DNA of 64,000 nt from Patiria pectinifera (lineage: Eukaryota > Echinodermata > Asteroidea > Valvatida > Asterinidae), in the NCBI GenBank assembly GCA_029964075.1, contig CM057142.1:30754392-30818391 (forward strand), given 5' to 3'. This document shows, piece by piece, positions 1-11,504 of this stretch; within the stretch, counting starts at the first letter, position 1, and every line of letters begins with the position of its first letter. A program made the translations under genes and the position numbers. The notes under the pieces are model-generated. The model saw nothing but the letters and a program-made list of their open reading frames with translations. It made no database searches and was not told where the DNA came from.

Positions 1-1500
1 CATCTGTCAAGATGCACCCATTTTTGTCTTGATATGCTTTTCATCCGGAGGGTTTGTTTCACGGATAATGTTTGGATACTCTGGTGCACTTGCCTATAGC
101 CTTGGAGGCACGATGGCAGTCATCCACTTCCTTACATAAATTACGGATCCACTACTCTTTGCATTCTTTAGATCTCCTGTTAATTTCTCTATTCATGTAG
201 TTATATAATGACATTTCTTAGAGTTATCTGTGGCTTTTTGTTGTTTAACTACTCTTCTCTCGTCACATAGGTCGAGGACATTCCTGGGATTTGTCTGTGA
301 AGCTGCTTTTTATTTTGTCCCGTAATTCCTTTACTACAAGATTATTTATTTGAAGATATATAGGAGGGGTCCAAATTTACCATCGATTTTGATCTCATAA
401 GACCTTATTAATCTGTCATTGATGTTTCCATATCCAAATTATCCGATAAAACCATTTCACGATTTCCAATCTCTGTCAACCTTTGCGTTGAAATCGCCCA
501 TGATTATCAGAATGTCTTGCGAGGAAATTTGGTTAACTGTTTGCTGAAGCAGGTCGTAGAATTTGCCGGCTTCATCTTCTGTACTTGCTGAGGTTGGAGC
601 GTACATTTGTACTATTGTTGCTGCTCCAATTTGAGTGTGAAGTCTCATTGAAATAATTCTTTCAGAGATTGGTGTACAGCCGATTGGAGCTCTCTGCGCT
701 TGCTTGTGTAAAATGAAAGCGACACCTCTATGGGTAATGTCGTTTCTGCACGTAATATTTGGAATCCGTATTTTTTTTAATCCTCCCGTGGCAGTCCTAA
801 TGGGTTTCAGACAGACCTATTACATCCCAGTTAAACTGACTGGTTGAGTTCATGGATGAGATGTTGGTATCTAAGCTTCCTGATGTAAGGTCCTTACATT
901 CCAGATGCCTATTCCCACAGTGGATTTAGTATTCGGAGAGCCTTTTTTTTCTGTCAGGTACATCGGCATGTCACCAGCCCGTCTAATTGGAGGCTCGAGA
1001 TGGTGTTCGTCCTGCTATAGGGTGACCATCAGTCCTTTCAATTGGCTTTAAGGATGGTGCGTCCTGCATTTGCTGCATTTGCAGGCCCTGAGGCAATCGA
1101 GGCGGAATACATGTCGGGGCTTTAACCCGAGCGGTTCATGGTCTTTACCGAAGTAGGGCAAAGGGTTGGTTCAATGAGCTGGGTGGAAAGCATTATGGTC
1201 TAGTGACCGTTGAGATAATGTATTATCACTTCCGCCCTTGAAATTGCAGACACTGTCTCCAACTAGCATCTGCAGTAATCCAGGTACCAGCAGAACCTGT
1301 GTTTGTCCAGTGTCCATAAGTTGACTTACTCACGTCCTTTTGCCGTTGCAGGTTTATTCACCCTGACATCCACCCATGCAGAGGACTGCCTTCACTATTG
1401 AACCCATAGCTGGAGCAGGGTTAATTGACGGGCTCAGCCTGCCCGGGTTTGGAGTTAAGAGTTTTCCGTCTCTTACGTGGTGGGCTGCCTCCCATGGCTG
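1..1500 (-). mobile_element. Degenerate non-LTR retrotransposon, 5' region and endonuclease domain
   Basis: Read on the minus strand, 457-648 is open and encodes the middle of an apurinic-like (EEP-fold) endonuclease, with the blocks MYAPTS and IIMGDFNAKVD. The D and N of GDFNAK are the conserved catalytic positions of LINE endonucleases. Upstream on the same strand (about 920-650) interrupted frames give recognisable blocks such as WDVIGLSETR and HRGVAFILHK. Downstream (about 456-1) the similarity continues with stops and frameshifts. The DNA at about 950-1500 looks like the 5' untranslated part of the same element, but its limit is uncertain. The rest (reverse transcriptase) would lie left of the window. 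The copy is dead: at least two frameshifts and several stops. The family is RTE/CR1-like by general resemblance, not assigned further. Confidence 0.65.
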
Positions 1501-2796
1501 ATGAGCCCCACCTGCCTAGAGCTATATGGTTTTAAGGCGTCAGAGTCCCACCTTCGCACCTCTGTCATCGGTTATGAACAGGGAACGGCACATGAAGCCA
1601 AGCAGTAGGCGGCGGTTAGGAGAGGCTGTTGGAGACGCCGCTATGGGATATTTGGAGAGGAGTGGCTCAATTCTCCTCGCCTTTCCGGTCTATCCTAACC
1701 CTTTGATCATCAGAGATCATCATTGCAAAAAAATTGTAATCCCAAAGGACCGTTCTGTAGCTCCCCCGGCTGCTTATGTGAATGAATCAATGAACCCGAC
1801 CTGATAACGTTTTACCCCAAAATACAATGTATTGCGGCCTGCAACATGATTATACGATGGGCAGCTTAAACTGATCCGTTCACCCGAGGAATCTCCAACA
1901 TTTTCGATATGCATTAATCAATCGGTGGCAGACAATATTTCAAGAACATACACTGGACATTCCTGCAGTGCCAAAGAGACAACGGCTTGACTAATGAGAA
2001 GGAACTTACCGGGCAGCATTGATATTGACAGGAATTTGACAAATTGCACTCCGTGCACACATCAACTTGAACAAGGATATTACACTGGCCAAATTGACTC
2101 GGTTTTGTACTTGTGGAGGCCTGCTATCCATTTTGGGCATGACTTTTTAGCTACAAGACCTATAAAGCTTACACCTTTTGAGAGTTATGACCACAGGGTC
2201 ATTTGTTGTCTCCACCGTGCAGTGATTGTCGTATTACCGCATTGAATTCATCGCAATGAAAACTGTTTTCAGCAAGTGAAAAATTAAATACAACCTATTA
2301 TCAGTGAAATGAATGAATTCAAGTGTTTAGGGAGATTTATAGCGCTCATTCCCAAACCCAGCGACGTTATTTATTATATAGAGTCCAACATTGCAAAAAC
2401 AGCGGTGTTAGATTTAACACCATTGGTATATCTACATAGGACCATCTGGTGTTAAATTGAATACTGGTGTTGTCGTATATATAAAACCAATTGGTGTTGT
2501 TTCTGCAGTGAATTTGCAAGGGTAGGCCTATGTGAACTAATAAGGTTCCTCTTTTGTTGAGAGAGACACTGGAGGAGTTCGGTTATAGGCGTGTAGTTTG
2601 TGTGTGTGTTTTTTTCTCCAGATATTGAGCAGAGGCAGAAAGGGGCTGGGCAGACTGTCTCTATGCAACTGCCCCAATCCATTTGTGAAAAATCTCAATA
2701 GCTACAACCAATTCTTTGTTTTACCCTTCACGCTTCTCTTGAGCTTCGGCATGCATTATCATTTATAGATGAAAGCTTGCACAAGTCATGCACTGC
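1501..2796. other. Non-coding stretch, nothing assigned
   Basis: Short open frames at 1526-1804 (+) and 1994-2245 (+) show no recognisable family, no Gly/Pro-type bias and no flanking splice sites I trust. I see no RNA gene here. Confidence 0.4.
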
Positions 2797-3100
2797 TGTA
2801 ATAATAATAATGACAGTGTACAATGTGGTGCTTAAACATGTATAACACTTTGTACCTATATAAGATTTCAAAACGCTTTACAATTATTATTATCCCTGTT
2901 CATCGGGAATGGTGATGAAACCATTTTTTTCTGTAGCAGCTCGAGATCAGCGCAATTTGGTCTCTACCTTCACAGGTACCCATTTATACTCCTGGGTGGA
3001 GATAGGCAGTCATGGTAAAGTGTCTTGCCCATGAACACAGGCACCATGTTCCCCGTCAGGGTTCGAACCATTGGACCACAGCGCCCAAATTAATCAACTC
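2797..3100. repeat. SINE-like dispersed repeat with tRNA-type B box
   Basis: The block starts with an (AAT)n run near 2797. It continues with a phrase that begins near 2965 and contains TACTCCTGGGTGGAG, then GTAAAGTGTCTTGCCCA, and ends with a tRNA-like B-box GGGTTCGAACC near 3059. This order of blocks is typical of short tRNA-derived repeats found in many marine invertebrate genomes. There is no coding capacity. Orientation is uncertain because the B box is itself nearly palindromic. Confidence 0.5.
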
Positions 3101-4900
3101 TTAACAGCACAGTCCTTTCACTTGCTCGTGAGATTGTTTCAGCAGATTTTAAACGAAGATGTATAATCGTGGATGAACTTGTGCGAAGATTCTTGATATA
3201 CTTTGACGGTTTGCCGTTTGCTTTGTAATGCAGATGGTAAGATAGTGGGTATCAGAAACAAAGATTGCCAAAATTAAATCTCCAACAGATTCAGATTGGA
3301 AATCTCAGCTCTCTTTCCGAGAGAGATAATAACCGGCATCATGATCGAACCATGGCCCAGGACTCCCTGTCAGTTCAGACATTCCAAATATGCAACCCTG
3401 TCTTTATCCACTGGTATTTGACCCAAAATATACAAGCTAAACACATCCTCCAAATGCTTCATGGCGGGGAAGATGATTGCTCCGATCTCGATCTCTCTGT
3501 GTAGCTGTACATGTTTTCGGAAAACGTGATTGGCATTTTTAGGATCTCTCGTCGGTCGCGCGGTGTGCGATGGCTGATAGTCTGGTTCCCGAAGGACTTG
3601 TGGTATATACGTCAACACTTTGATTGAGATGAATGGCCAGCGTGCCCGCAAGTCGTATCAAACACACTGACAGCTGTGTATCAGTCTAAAGAAAAAAATC
3701 TCGGCGGATTACGCGAGGAGCTGAACTTGGCCGGGTGGACAATTTACGGGGACGAGCCTGCACTGTTGACAGCGTGGGGGCCCGTTGGAGACTTGCTCCC
3801 ATTGGAATGCTATAGTCATGATGCGGATAATGATGGTGATTTACGAAGAGAAAGTCGGGGCGTAATTGGCCAATGAGCGGCTGTGCGGCTTCTTTTAAGG
3901 CAACCTTCCTTGGCGCATGTCAGTGCAAATTCACGGCCCTGACTCCAAAAACACCCGTTTCCCAACGGGAGCAGGTTATCTCCAACCTAAAATTAGTCAG
4001 TGGTATACCAAGGAGCTGTGGTGTTTATGGGTATACCAATCCGCTTGATCTGGCATTCTGGGCAGAGTCCGGCGGAGGCCTGTCGGCGCGTGTCACCCTT
4101 TCACCCTGGGGAGAAGTCTGGGAGGAGCCGATCAGCTGGCGTTCGGCGGTATCCCTCCGTCCTTTGTTTAGTTTAAAAGTTCCTTATTTGGCCTTGCCTC
4201 TCGTTCGGAACGAATTTCCTTAAAACAGGCCTCTCTCGGAAAGTTCTCACCAAATTGTTATCAGGATTCACTTGTACATATTAAACCGCCCTTAATGTTG
4301 CCATCTCCGTGTTGTTTTTTAATTGAATCCCAAATAACTTTTTTTTAAATTGCTATTTTCTAGCAATACATTCCCGTTGAAATGGGACATCAAGCAAAAA
4401 TATCCGCAGACGTTTATTTGTGGAATAGTTACTTTACAAAATTCGAATTAATTCGACAATAATTCACGTTTCTTTTGTGCACCGTGGGCTCATAAGCAAC
4501 TCAAAAGAAAAACATGAAGAAGATTTTTTTTTACGTTTAAATAAAACATACAAATTGAAATTCGTTTGGAGAAAAATAAACAAATATGCTGATGAGCCGG
4601 ACGGGTAGAGCCATGTAACTTTTCAGTTATATTAAAATAAAATTAACCAATTCAATACTATCTTATAGAATTGTGCAGTGGGGAATGTTGCTTTATTGAT
4701 GTTAAGCTCTTGCATTGTTTAATTGGCTCACCATGTTATTGTTTGACTGTGCTCTCGTTTGCCCTGGATCAAAATTTAATGATACTAGTCAAACTTCTTT
4801 AAGATTTTCCCATTGAACTTCATTTGGGGGGAAAATTGTCCGAATTATTGATGGCCTTTTCCAGCAGGGACGAATCCGCGGGCACGTGATCAAACGCACA
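3101..4900. other. Non-coding stretch with short unassigned open frames
   Basis: Open frames at 3265-3504 (+), 3370-3651 (-), 3676-3876 (+) and 3873-4223 (+) are not recognisable. The last two abut in different frames and the block is more GC-rich than its surroundings, so an unrecognised exon or old element cannot be excluded. From 4230 to 4760 the DNA is AT-rich without features I can name. Confidence 0.3.
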
Positions 4901-5014
4901 AGGCCCCCTTCAATGGAGAAACCATTGTGCACGTTATATAAGTACAAAGCAACTGCCCCGTGGCGGATTAACTGAACAATAGCTAGCACAATGCTTTCGC
5001 CATTGAGGGGGGCC
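4901..5014. mobile_element. Small inverted-repeat element (MITE), family A copy 1
   Basis: The ends are AGGCCCCCTTCAATGG and, inverted, CCATTGAGGGGGGCCT, about 114 bp apart, with further internal symmetry around the ATTGTGC / GCACAAT words. A second copy with the same ends and interior lies at 41748-41859, which shows that this is a dispersed family. No protein is encoded and no target duplication is obvious. Confidence 0.65.
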
Positions 5015-6280
5015 TCCGTGATAGAATTGATTGCGTGCCCGGATTGGTGTATCACCTTGACGATTGAGAAGGAGTGTGGCCTAAGCACGATCTCATACCA
5101 GGTGAAGGGATCACTCTTTGTTGCGCACAGGCATGGGCATGGTTTGTATTTTTTTGGGTGAAAAACAGGTTTGAAATATCTGTAGATGGACTACGTCAAA
5201 TTGATACAGGGACCTATGTTACCCTGGAACTGTCTTCGCCAATAACCATTCCCTTGAAGACCTTTTGCTGACAGTTACAAAAGTTGGACATAAATAGGAT
5301 CGCGCCTTGCATCAAAAAGGTACCTACGGGCCTATTACAGTCACATTGGAAACCCATTATCACTTCGCGCAAGTAGGTCAAGCCGAATGCATTCGCCAGA
5401 AATGCCGCCGTGTCGTTTGCGCGCCAAAAGTTTGTCCTCTAATCGTCGGCCAAAAGCTCCGGCATTTGCGGCGGCGGGATTACTCGATAAGTCTATGAGC
5501 TCGGGGATAAAACCGTGAGATATTTGGCTATTTTTATGGCACAAATTGGAACAGAAGATTGTTGACATCTATTCCTGACAGGTTACTATGTGAGATCTGT
5601 TAATGGGACGTGAATCCCATGTGTTATTCTCACGCCCAGCCCCGTTGCCAACTCCGGGCATTGAGGGGGGGGGGGCAGAGTACCAGCTAGGGGGTACACC
5701 ACATGAAAAAAACCCACAAAACTTAATTTTGATGCTGATGGTTTTGGCCGAGGGGGGCTAATTGCTTGCCGGGGGACCTCCCCCTTAACGACGGGCCTGC
5801 TTATGCCATTAACTATTTTGGTCTTTTTCAAAGTGTTATTCTGAAATCGTTGTTAAAATTCAATATTAATTTGATAATTTAAGCTGACAAGTGTCTGTTC
5901 TGTGCAACTTTTGTTACCTTTCATAACATTTTACGGAAATGTATTGTTTTCATAATGGTTTTCAGTGTTATACAATGGAGAATCTGCATTTAACTTCTGG
6001 TGTCAGAAAATATTTTACTCCTATTGGGTTATTTCCTGTGTATCTGTAATGCAAAAGGATTAACCAAATTATTTTGTACAGTTTCCTTGCTCTATGGTCT
6101 GGGTTAGTGGGTTATGGCTCTTGTTTCTCATGAGAAACCGAGAACCAAGTTTATATTTAAAAAAAAAAATGACACCACATGGCTGCACTTTGTCTATTAC
6201 GCTACGCGTGCCGCGCGTGCTTTGCGAATCAATTTTTTATCAGCCCAGCAGGACACTTTCCCCAATAAAATAAAGCAAAT
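5015..6280. other. Non-coding stretch, nothing assigned
   Basis: It includes a G run near 5665 and simple AT-rich DNA. The short open frames (5074-5271 +, 5307-5498 +, 5586-5831 -) have no recognisable content. Confidence 0.35.
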
Positions 6281-6900
6281 AACGGCCCCAAATTGTGGAG
6301 TCTAAATTTCCCCGCCACCCTGGTTGTGCCGTGTCCAAGTTGTCACTTTGTATTTACCACTTTTGTCCTCCTGTGGAGACGTTTCTCCCGCCGCTTAAAA
6401 CCACTTGGGATTCACCTGAAACTCCTGATCTTCCAAAGGATTTATCGCCGTCTGCGATTTCGCCATCACGCGCGCCTCTCTTCTTTCCCACGATGGATAT
6501 CACGGCTGTTTCGCTACCGCTTCAGGTATGCGCGCGTCGCCCTGTTGTGTCTTTTTTACATTGGGATGTTGGGATGATGTTTACCCACGGAGCAAAAGGC
6601 CAGGAGGCAGGAGCTCTACGGGGGGAGCACGCGCTCTTAGAGATGTCTTGGCCGCATCTTTGACATTCTTCCAAACGCCGAGCCCCGGGGGCAAGATGCA
6701 GCGACCAGACGCAGGCAGTTGAACGCGGGTCGCCCAGCAACATGGCATAGCTGCCATTCGCGGCATAATTTCCCAGTGATTATGGCCGAGGGAGAGACAT
6801 GCCAGTCGCGCTTGCTTCTCCCCCAGTCCAAATGCCACAATTTCTCGGCTCCTGCAAAATGACATTCTGGCACAGTAGCGGGTCGTGTATCAACTTGTAA
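6281..6900 (+). other. CpG-rich block with a possible small first exon (6493-6525)
   Basis: This 600-bp block is markedly richer in CG than its surroundings. At 6493 an ATG opens 11 codons (reading MDITAVSLPLQ) that run directly into CAG|GTATGC, a fair 5' splice site. That would suit a short first coding exon of an unseen gene, but there is no homology support. Overlapping open frames on both strands are not recognisable. The block could equally be a regulatory CpG-rich patch. Confidence 0.15.
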
Positions 6901-7513
6901 TTTGCTGTCATCCCCTGACCTTTATTGGTTCACCTTAAAAGCTTGAGGTGAGCTGCAAAAATAACCCGGCAACAAACTCTGCCTCGAGTGTGTGTATAGA
7001 GACATATATTATAGCGCATACAATCTTGTCAACCGTTTGAAATTTATCTTCAAGAATATATATTGAATATTTAGTGTGTATCTATAAACCATTTTATCGC
7101 CCTTATATTGCAAAATAAACGGCTGCCCTTTCCCTAACCCCGTAATCTCAATCAAAGGTGTTCGCATGCTTTCGAAAATGATTCACAAATCAAATTTATC
7201 ATAAAACAACGTAATTGGTTTTTGTTGCGTTAATCTGTTACAGAGTAATATTCTTCATTGAAATTTCAATACCAGATCTCTGCAATCAGTCCGACAACAT
7301 AGCCCTACCCTGACGACATCGAAATTGATTGATTGACTGAAACGCTGGGAAGTTGAACTTATTAATGGCGTCATCAGTCAGAACTAAATCAATCTGGGTC
7401 CCAATTCGACCCATACAGAAACACACTATTCTAGTTTGTCTTTCATTAGTGAGTTGAAAAGGTTTAGCTCAAACTCAAAACAAACATTGCAATGCATTTT
7501 CAAGGTAGGCTTA

Positions 7514-7744
7514 CAGGGGCGGATCTAGCTTTCAAGAAAGGGGGGTGTTGAATGAAGGGGCACGCCCTGCTAGGGGGTCCGCGATTTATATGCCCCGGGA
7601 AATTTTGAAATATTCAATGCTTTCTCCTGCACTCTAAAGCAATTTGAGAATAAATTTAGGAATTTTAGCATTCCATTTTTTTGGGCCCCATTTTACTTGT
7701 ATCATAATATCATGCACCTTCCCCAACCTCTAGATCCACCACTG
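7514..7744. mobile_element. hAT-type MITE (ends CAGGGGCGGATCTAG / CTAGATCCACCACTG)
   Basis: The left end CAGGGGCGGATCTAG and the right end CTAGATCCACCACTG are inverted versions of each other with two mismatches. The interior (about 200 bp) is non-coding and starts with a G-rich run, as in the related copies at 14376, 14928 and 22476. Unlike those copies I see no matching 8-bp duplication at the flanks, so the copy may be old or rearranged. Confidence 0.55.
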
Positions 7745-9415
7745 GCCTATAAAGTACGAGAAATAAGGAAGCTTGTCACATAATAAAAATGATTGAAACA
7801 AAAATGGACCTTATCGAACTAATATCCATTCGCTGGAAATTAAGCAAGGGAATTTAATATATGGCCTAGCTAACTTGAGTTAACGATAACAGTCCAAAAA
7901 TCCCCAATTTTGATACGATCAGGGGCTAGGGTTAATAAACCAGGGTTGCACGAAGGGCAGTATGCATGCTAACAGTTTGAAGGGCCAGATAGAGATTGAG
8001 ATTTTTTATCTAGAGTAATCATCTTAATAAATAGGAGAGATCCAATGTCAGTCTCCAAATTGACCTCTCAGATTGCGTGTGTGCAGCACAGCCAGGCCAC
8101 AGCTGACCAAAGATAATTGTCATTCTAGTCTAACCTTGTCCTTCAACGATCGTTTAATGTACAACCGACTCATCCATCGCGCATCTCTCTGGACATTCCA
8201 GAGATGTATGAAAATAATGAGTTTGTAATCGCTGTCAAGCCCTCCGTTTATTGACTGTGCGGCTTCGTGTTTATTTGAGCAGGATGCCGGAGCAATGTTG
8301 AACATGCCTACGGAAAAACACAACCAGGCAGTCACGAGTCGATGAGGCAGCGATGGGAAATGATGCACGCCGTGAATAGGGAGAAATTGCGGGGTTGGTT
8401 TAGGGGCGACGCCCGTGACGGGCGTTCAATCATTAAGAATCCGGTGAAGTGGAATTTAACCAAACGGGAGTCTTTTTTTCGTGTCAGAAAGAACGCGAAT
8501 TTCTCCCGACCCTCGCTCGAGGAATTTGAGGTTGATAATAAATATATTTGATTTTCTCTTAGTTTCAAAATTTGTTTCCAGTATAGGACTATACAGTCTT
8601 CTTAAATAAACCTCAGAGCACCTATATACCTTCTTTCATCGATTGTTAATGGTTTAGTTTTAAGATCAACTTTGTGTCATGGTGTTTATTCCCCTAAATG
8701 TCACTGCCATCCTTAACCATGACTGTGATTTTTATTAAAATTTGTTTTAACCAGCAGTTATTTTAAGACGTCAGAGACGTCCCCCTGCAGCGAGTCAATT
8801 TTCCAAATTTTTGCTATTTTGGCAATAGATGATTCTTCTAATTAGTTCATTAAAATAAAAAAAATAATAACCAACATTTTGTCATCGATTGCGTCGATTA
8901 ACTGATACAGTTCAAGACATGGGAGACCTGTTTCACTTTGTGGGAATGGCAAAACTTTCTTTGGGGCGAATATCTTTTAGTAATATACGAAAGACCTGCA
9001 AGTCAAAACTCCCTGTTGCTAAGTAAATACTTCGAAATTTGTAGAATTTGAAAGACTGTTCTGCACAGGGAACTAACGGTATCCAGAGGGACCATTATAA
9101 AATCATACGTTTCCACGTCAATGCATAGCTGAAGATGAAAATGTCCCTGGTGGTCACATTTTGCAGTCGTGTCAAATAATCTCTAAGTTGTTTTATGCGA
9201 AAATCAGGAGTACATATCTGAGAAAATAAAACAAAAATTCAAAACCCAAGAGAGTTTGTCCAAGCAGGACTTCCCCCTGTGGATTTCAAGCTCGCCGGCC
9301 GGTCTTGTTTTGGCGTGACGTTCCATGCACTGACAGGAACGAAGTGCCCATTGACATCCCGTAGTTACGGTGTGCAATCACTATAGCACTCGTCCGGTCG
9401 CGGGCGGAGCTTGGT
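7745..9415. other. Non-coding stretch, nothing assigned
   Basis: No recognisable protein, RNA gene or repeat. The open frames near 8120-8568 overlap on both strands and have no family resemblance. Confidence 0.35.
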
Positions 9416-9416
9416 T

Positions 9417-9458
9417 TTTTTCCCGCGCGTTTTTAATTTTTTTCGGCGGGAAAAGCTC
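9417..9458. promoter_or_regulatory. Pair of facing E2F-like sites
   Basis: Within about 40 bp there is TTTTTTTCCCGCGCG and then, inverted, TTCGGCGGGAAAAG. Both match the E2F consensus TTTSSCGC with extra flanking T or A. The arrangement is what one sees in promoters of cell-cycle genes, but no gene is recognisable immediately beside it (the 66-codon open frame at 9411-9611 is not a known protein). The binding role is inferred from sequence only. Confidence 0.25.
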
Positions 9459-11140
9459 ACTGCTCAACTGAACCGTGTCAGCCTGCTCTTCGTTCCTGCT
9501 GCCGAGCACCCTCTCTGCTTTGCTCTCATAACATCACTTTTCCCTTTAGGTATCGTCAAAGATAAATACTTCAAATATTGCACCGCCCAACTGTTGCGCA
9601 AGCAGGTTTGATGTGCCAAATTGTGGAGATTCTGTGCCAACTCAAGGGTAGAGATACACACAATCATAAGAGTTTACTTCCAAAACGCGATATATCCATT
9701 AGAAATGAAAACTTGCACGATTATGCACTTTAACAACTAAAAACAGCATAACAGCTAATTCTCAACTTCATTTTTTGCTTTCTTGTATTCTTAAATTGTT
9801 TAAACTATATAACAACCATCGAAACTGACTTTGGGCAACAGGGTGGCATTCTAAAATGTTACAAAATGGCGTTGATCGCGTTTTGGAAACAACCTCCTCA
9901 CTGATGATCCATCATTACTTATTATGCATACAAAAATGTTAATTACATTTCAATTTTATGGAATTAATAATTGATGCCAATGTGAATAAAGGAAAGTGAC
10001 GTTAAAATAAAATTACAATATCTGGAAATCGTCTGCTTTTTTTCAATTCCCACAATTGGAATGCGTATGTGCGGCTGCAAATAATAATGCAGGTTGCAAA
10101 CGTTGGTGGCGCAGCGCGTTGTCTTTTTTTCAAAGCCGTTTTTCTCGAAAAGTGATGTATTTAACCGCCCAGACAATCCGTGTCGTCTTTCTCGCGTCGT
10201 ATTTTCGGAAGGGAGTCGGGTACATGAATCAACTTGGTATCATTTAAAAGCTTATGAAATGCTCTTAATTCTCGTGCATATATCTCAGAAAGTTAGAGTT
10301 GGGGTTATTCCTCATTATGCCACAGCAGGTCACATATTTCATGAGAACTGAAACATGATAATTTAAAAAGTTTGTAAGAAATAGAACCAAATTTTACGGA
10401 ATGTGAGGAAACTATGCCCAAAGAGAATCGTGAAATTTCGTGTCATCTACTCCAAGGCTGTAAGCAAGCAAGCAAGCAAACGATTTAACTCTTTTTCAAA
10501 AAAATCTTCGAAATTTATGAATTAGGCAGTTGCGACTCGAAAAATCTATCTAAAATCCAGCTACACTGTTTTCGTTGAATTTTTAGAGTCTTTTGAACAA
10601 AACATTTCAGTGGTAAAAATATAGATATGTATTACACGAAACATTGGGGGGAGGGGGGCAAAGAGGTGAAGGAATTTCGGATGAGGACGGTTCATTAGAA
10701 AGTATGTAATACGCATGATGACCTATCAAACGCAGAACGCTTGGAATTGTTCTAATGATTACAAACGACATACTTCCAAACAAACAAGAATGTGTCTCCA
10801 TCTCATCGCATACTCGTGATGCGTTCCCTGCTGGTCTTCGGGCAACTCACGGAACGCCTTAATGAGTTAACAAACTCTACAATGGCGTTGACGAAGCAGA
10901 TGGAATAATTGGAGTCGTGACAGAGATGAAACAATGTTAGTTATGGCGTCTTCAAGTGTCGTGCGGCTGCTGTCGGGTGATGTGTATAGCTTTTTCTGGT
11001 GCGTTTTCAGTCGTTTATGATGGTCGCTATATACATTGTGATTCAATTAGGAAAGCCACACTTGTCCATATGGCATTGCATTGTGTATTCACTGTGATGA
11101 ATGCTTTCTTGCCATATTTAATGTAAAAAAGAGTCCAATT
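9459..11140. other. Non-coding stretch, nothing assigned
   Basis: AT-rich DNA with small uninformative open frames (9964-10176 -, 10094-10351 +, 10607-10801 -). I recognise no protein, RNA gene or repeat family. Confidence 0.35.
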
Positions 11141-11500
11141 TTATGGAGGAGTCCGAGTGAAGTAGCAATTATACTTTGCTGATCAAAAATCGCCTGGGTC
11201 CAAATCAACCTTTGACAGCTTTGGCAACCTTTGACAGCTTTGCGCATGGATGACAGTTGAACACATGACTAACAAAAAACTGCCTCTTACCATAACCAGT
11301 ATAGGCAAGATCGCAACTAGTGTCCGCACGAAGGCAATTTTCAATATTTTGGAGGAGCCCGAGTGAAATAGCAAACATATTCTGCTGAGCAAAATCAATC
11401 TTTGACATTTTGGCAATTAACCTTTGACAGCTTTGCGCATGGATGACAGTTGAACACATGACTAACAAAAACGCACGAAGGCAATTTTCAAGCATTTCAA
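11141..11500. repeat. Imperfect tandem duplication, period about 209 bp
   Basis: The block beginning TGGAGGAGTCCGAGTGAA at about 11141 is repeated from about 11350 as TGGAGGAGCCCGAGTGAA. Both copies go on through CTTTGACAGCTTTGCGCAT and CACATGACTAACAAAAA to ACGAAGGCAATTTTCAA. The first copy has an extra segment (about 11280-11325) and a short internal repeat of CAACCTTTGACAGCTTT. No coding role is seen; the open frames on the minus strand here simply follow the duplication. Confidence 0.7.
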
Positions 11501-11504
11501 ATCT

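Noticed and set aside
6581-6873. Overlapping 78- to 94-codon frames on the minus strand in the CpG-rich block
   Set aside because: GC-rich DNA leaves several frames open at once; no protein family is recognisable in any of them.
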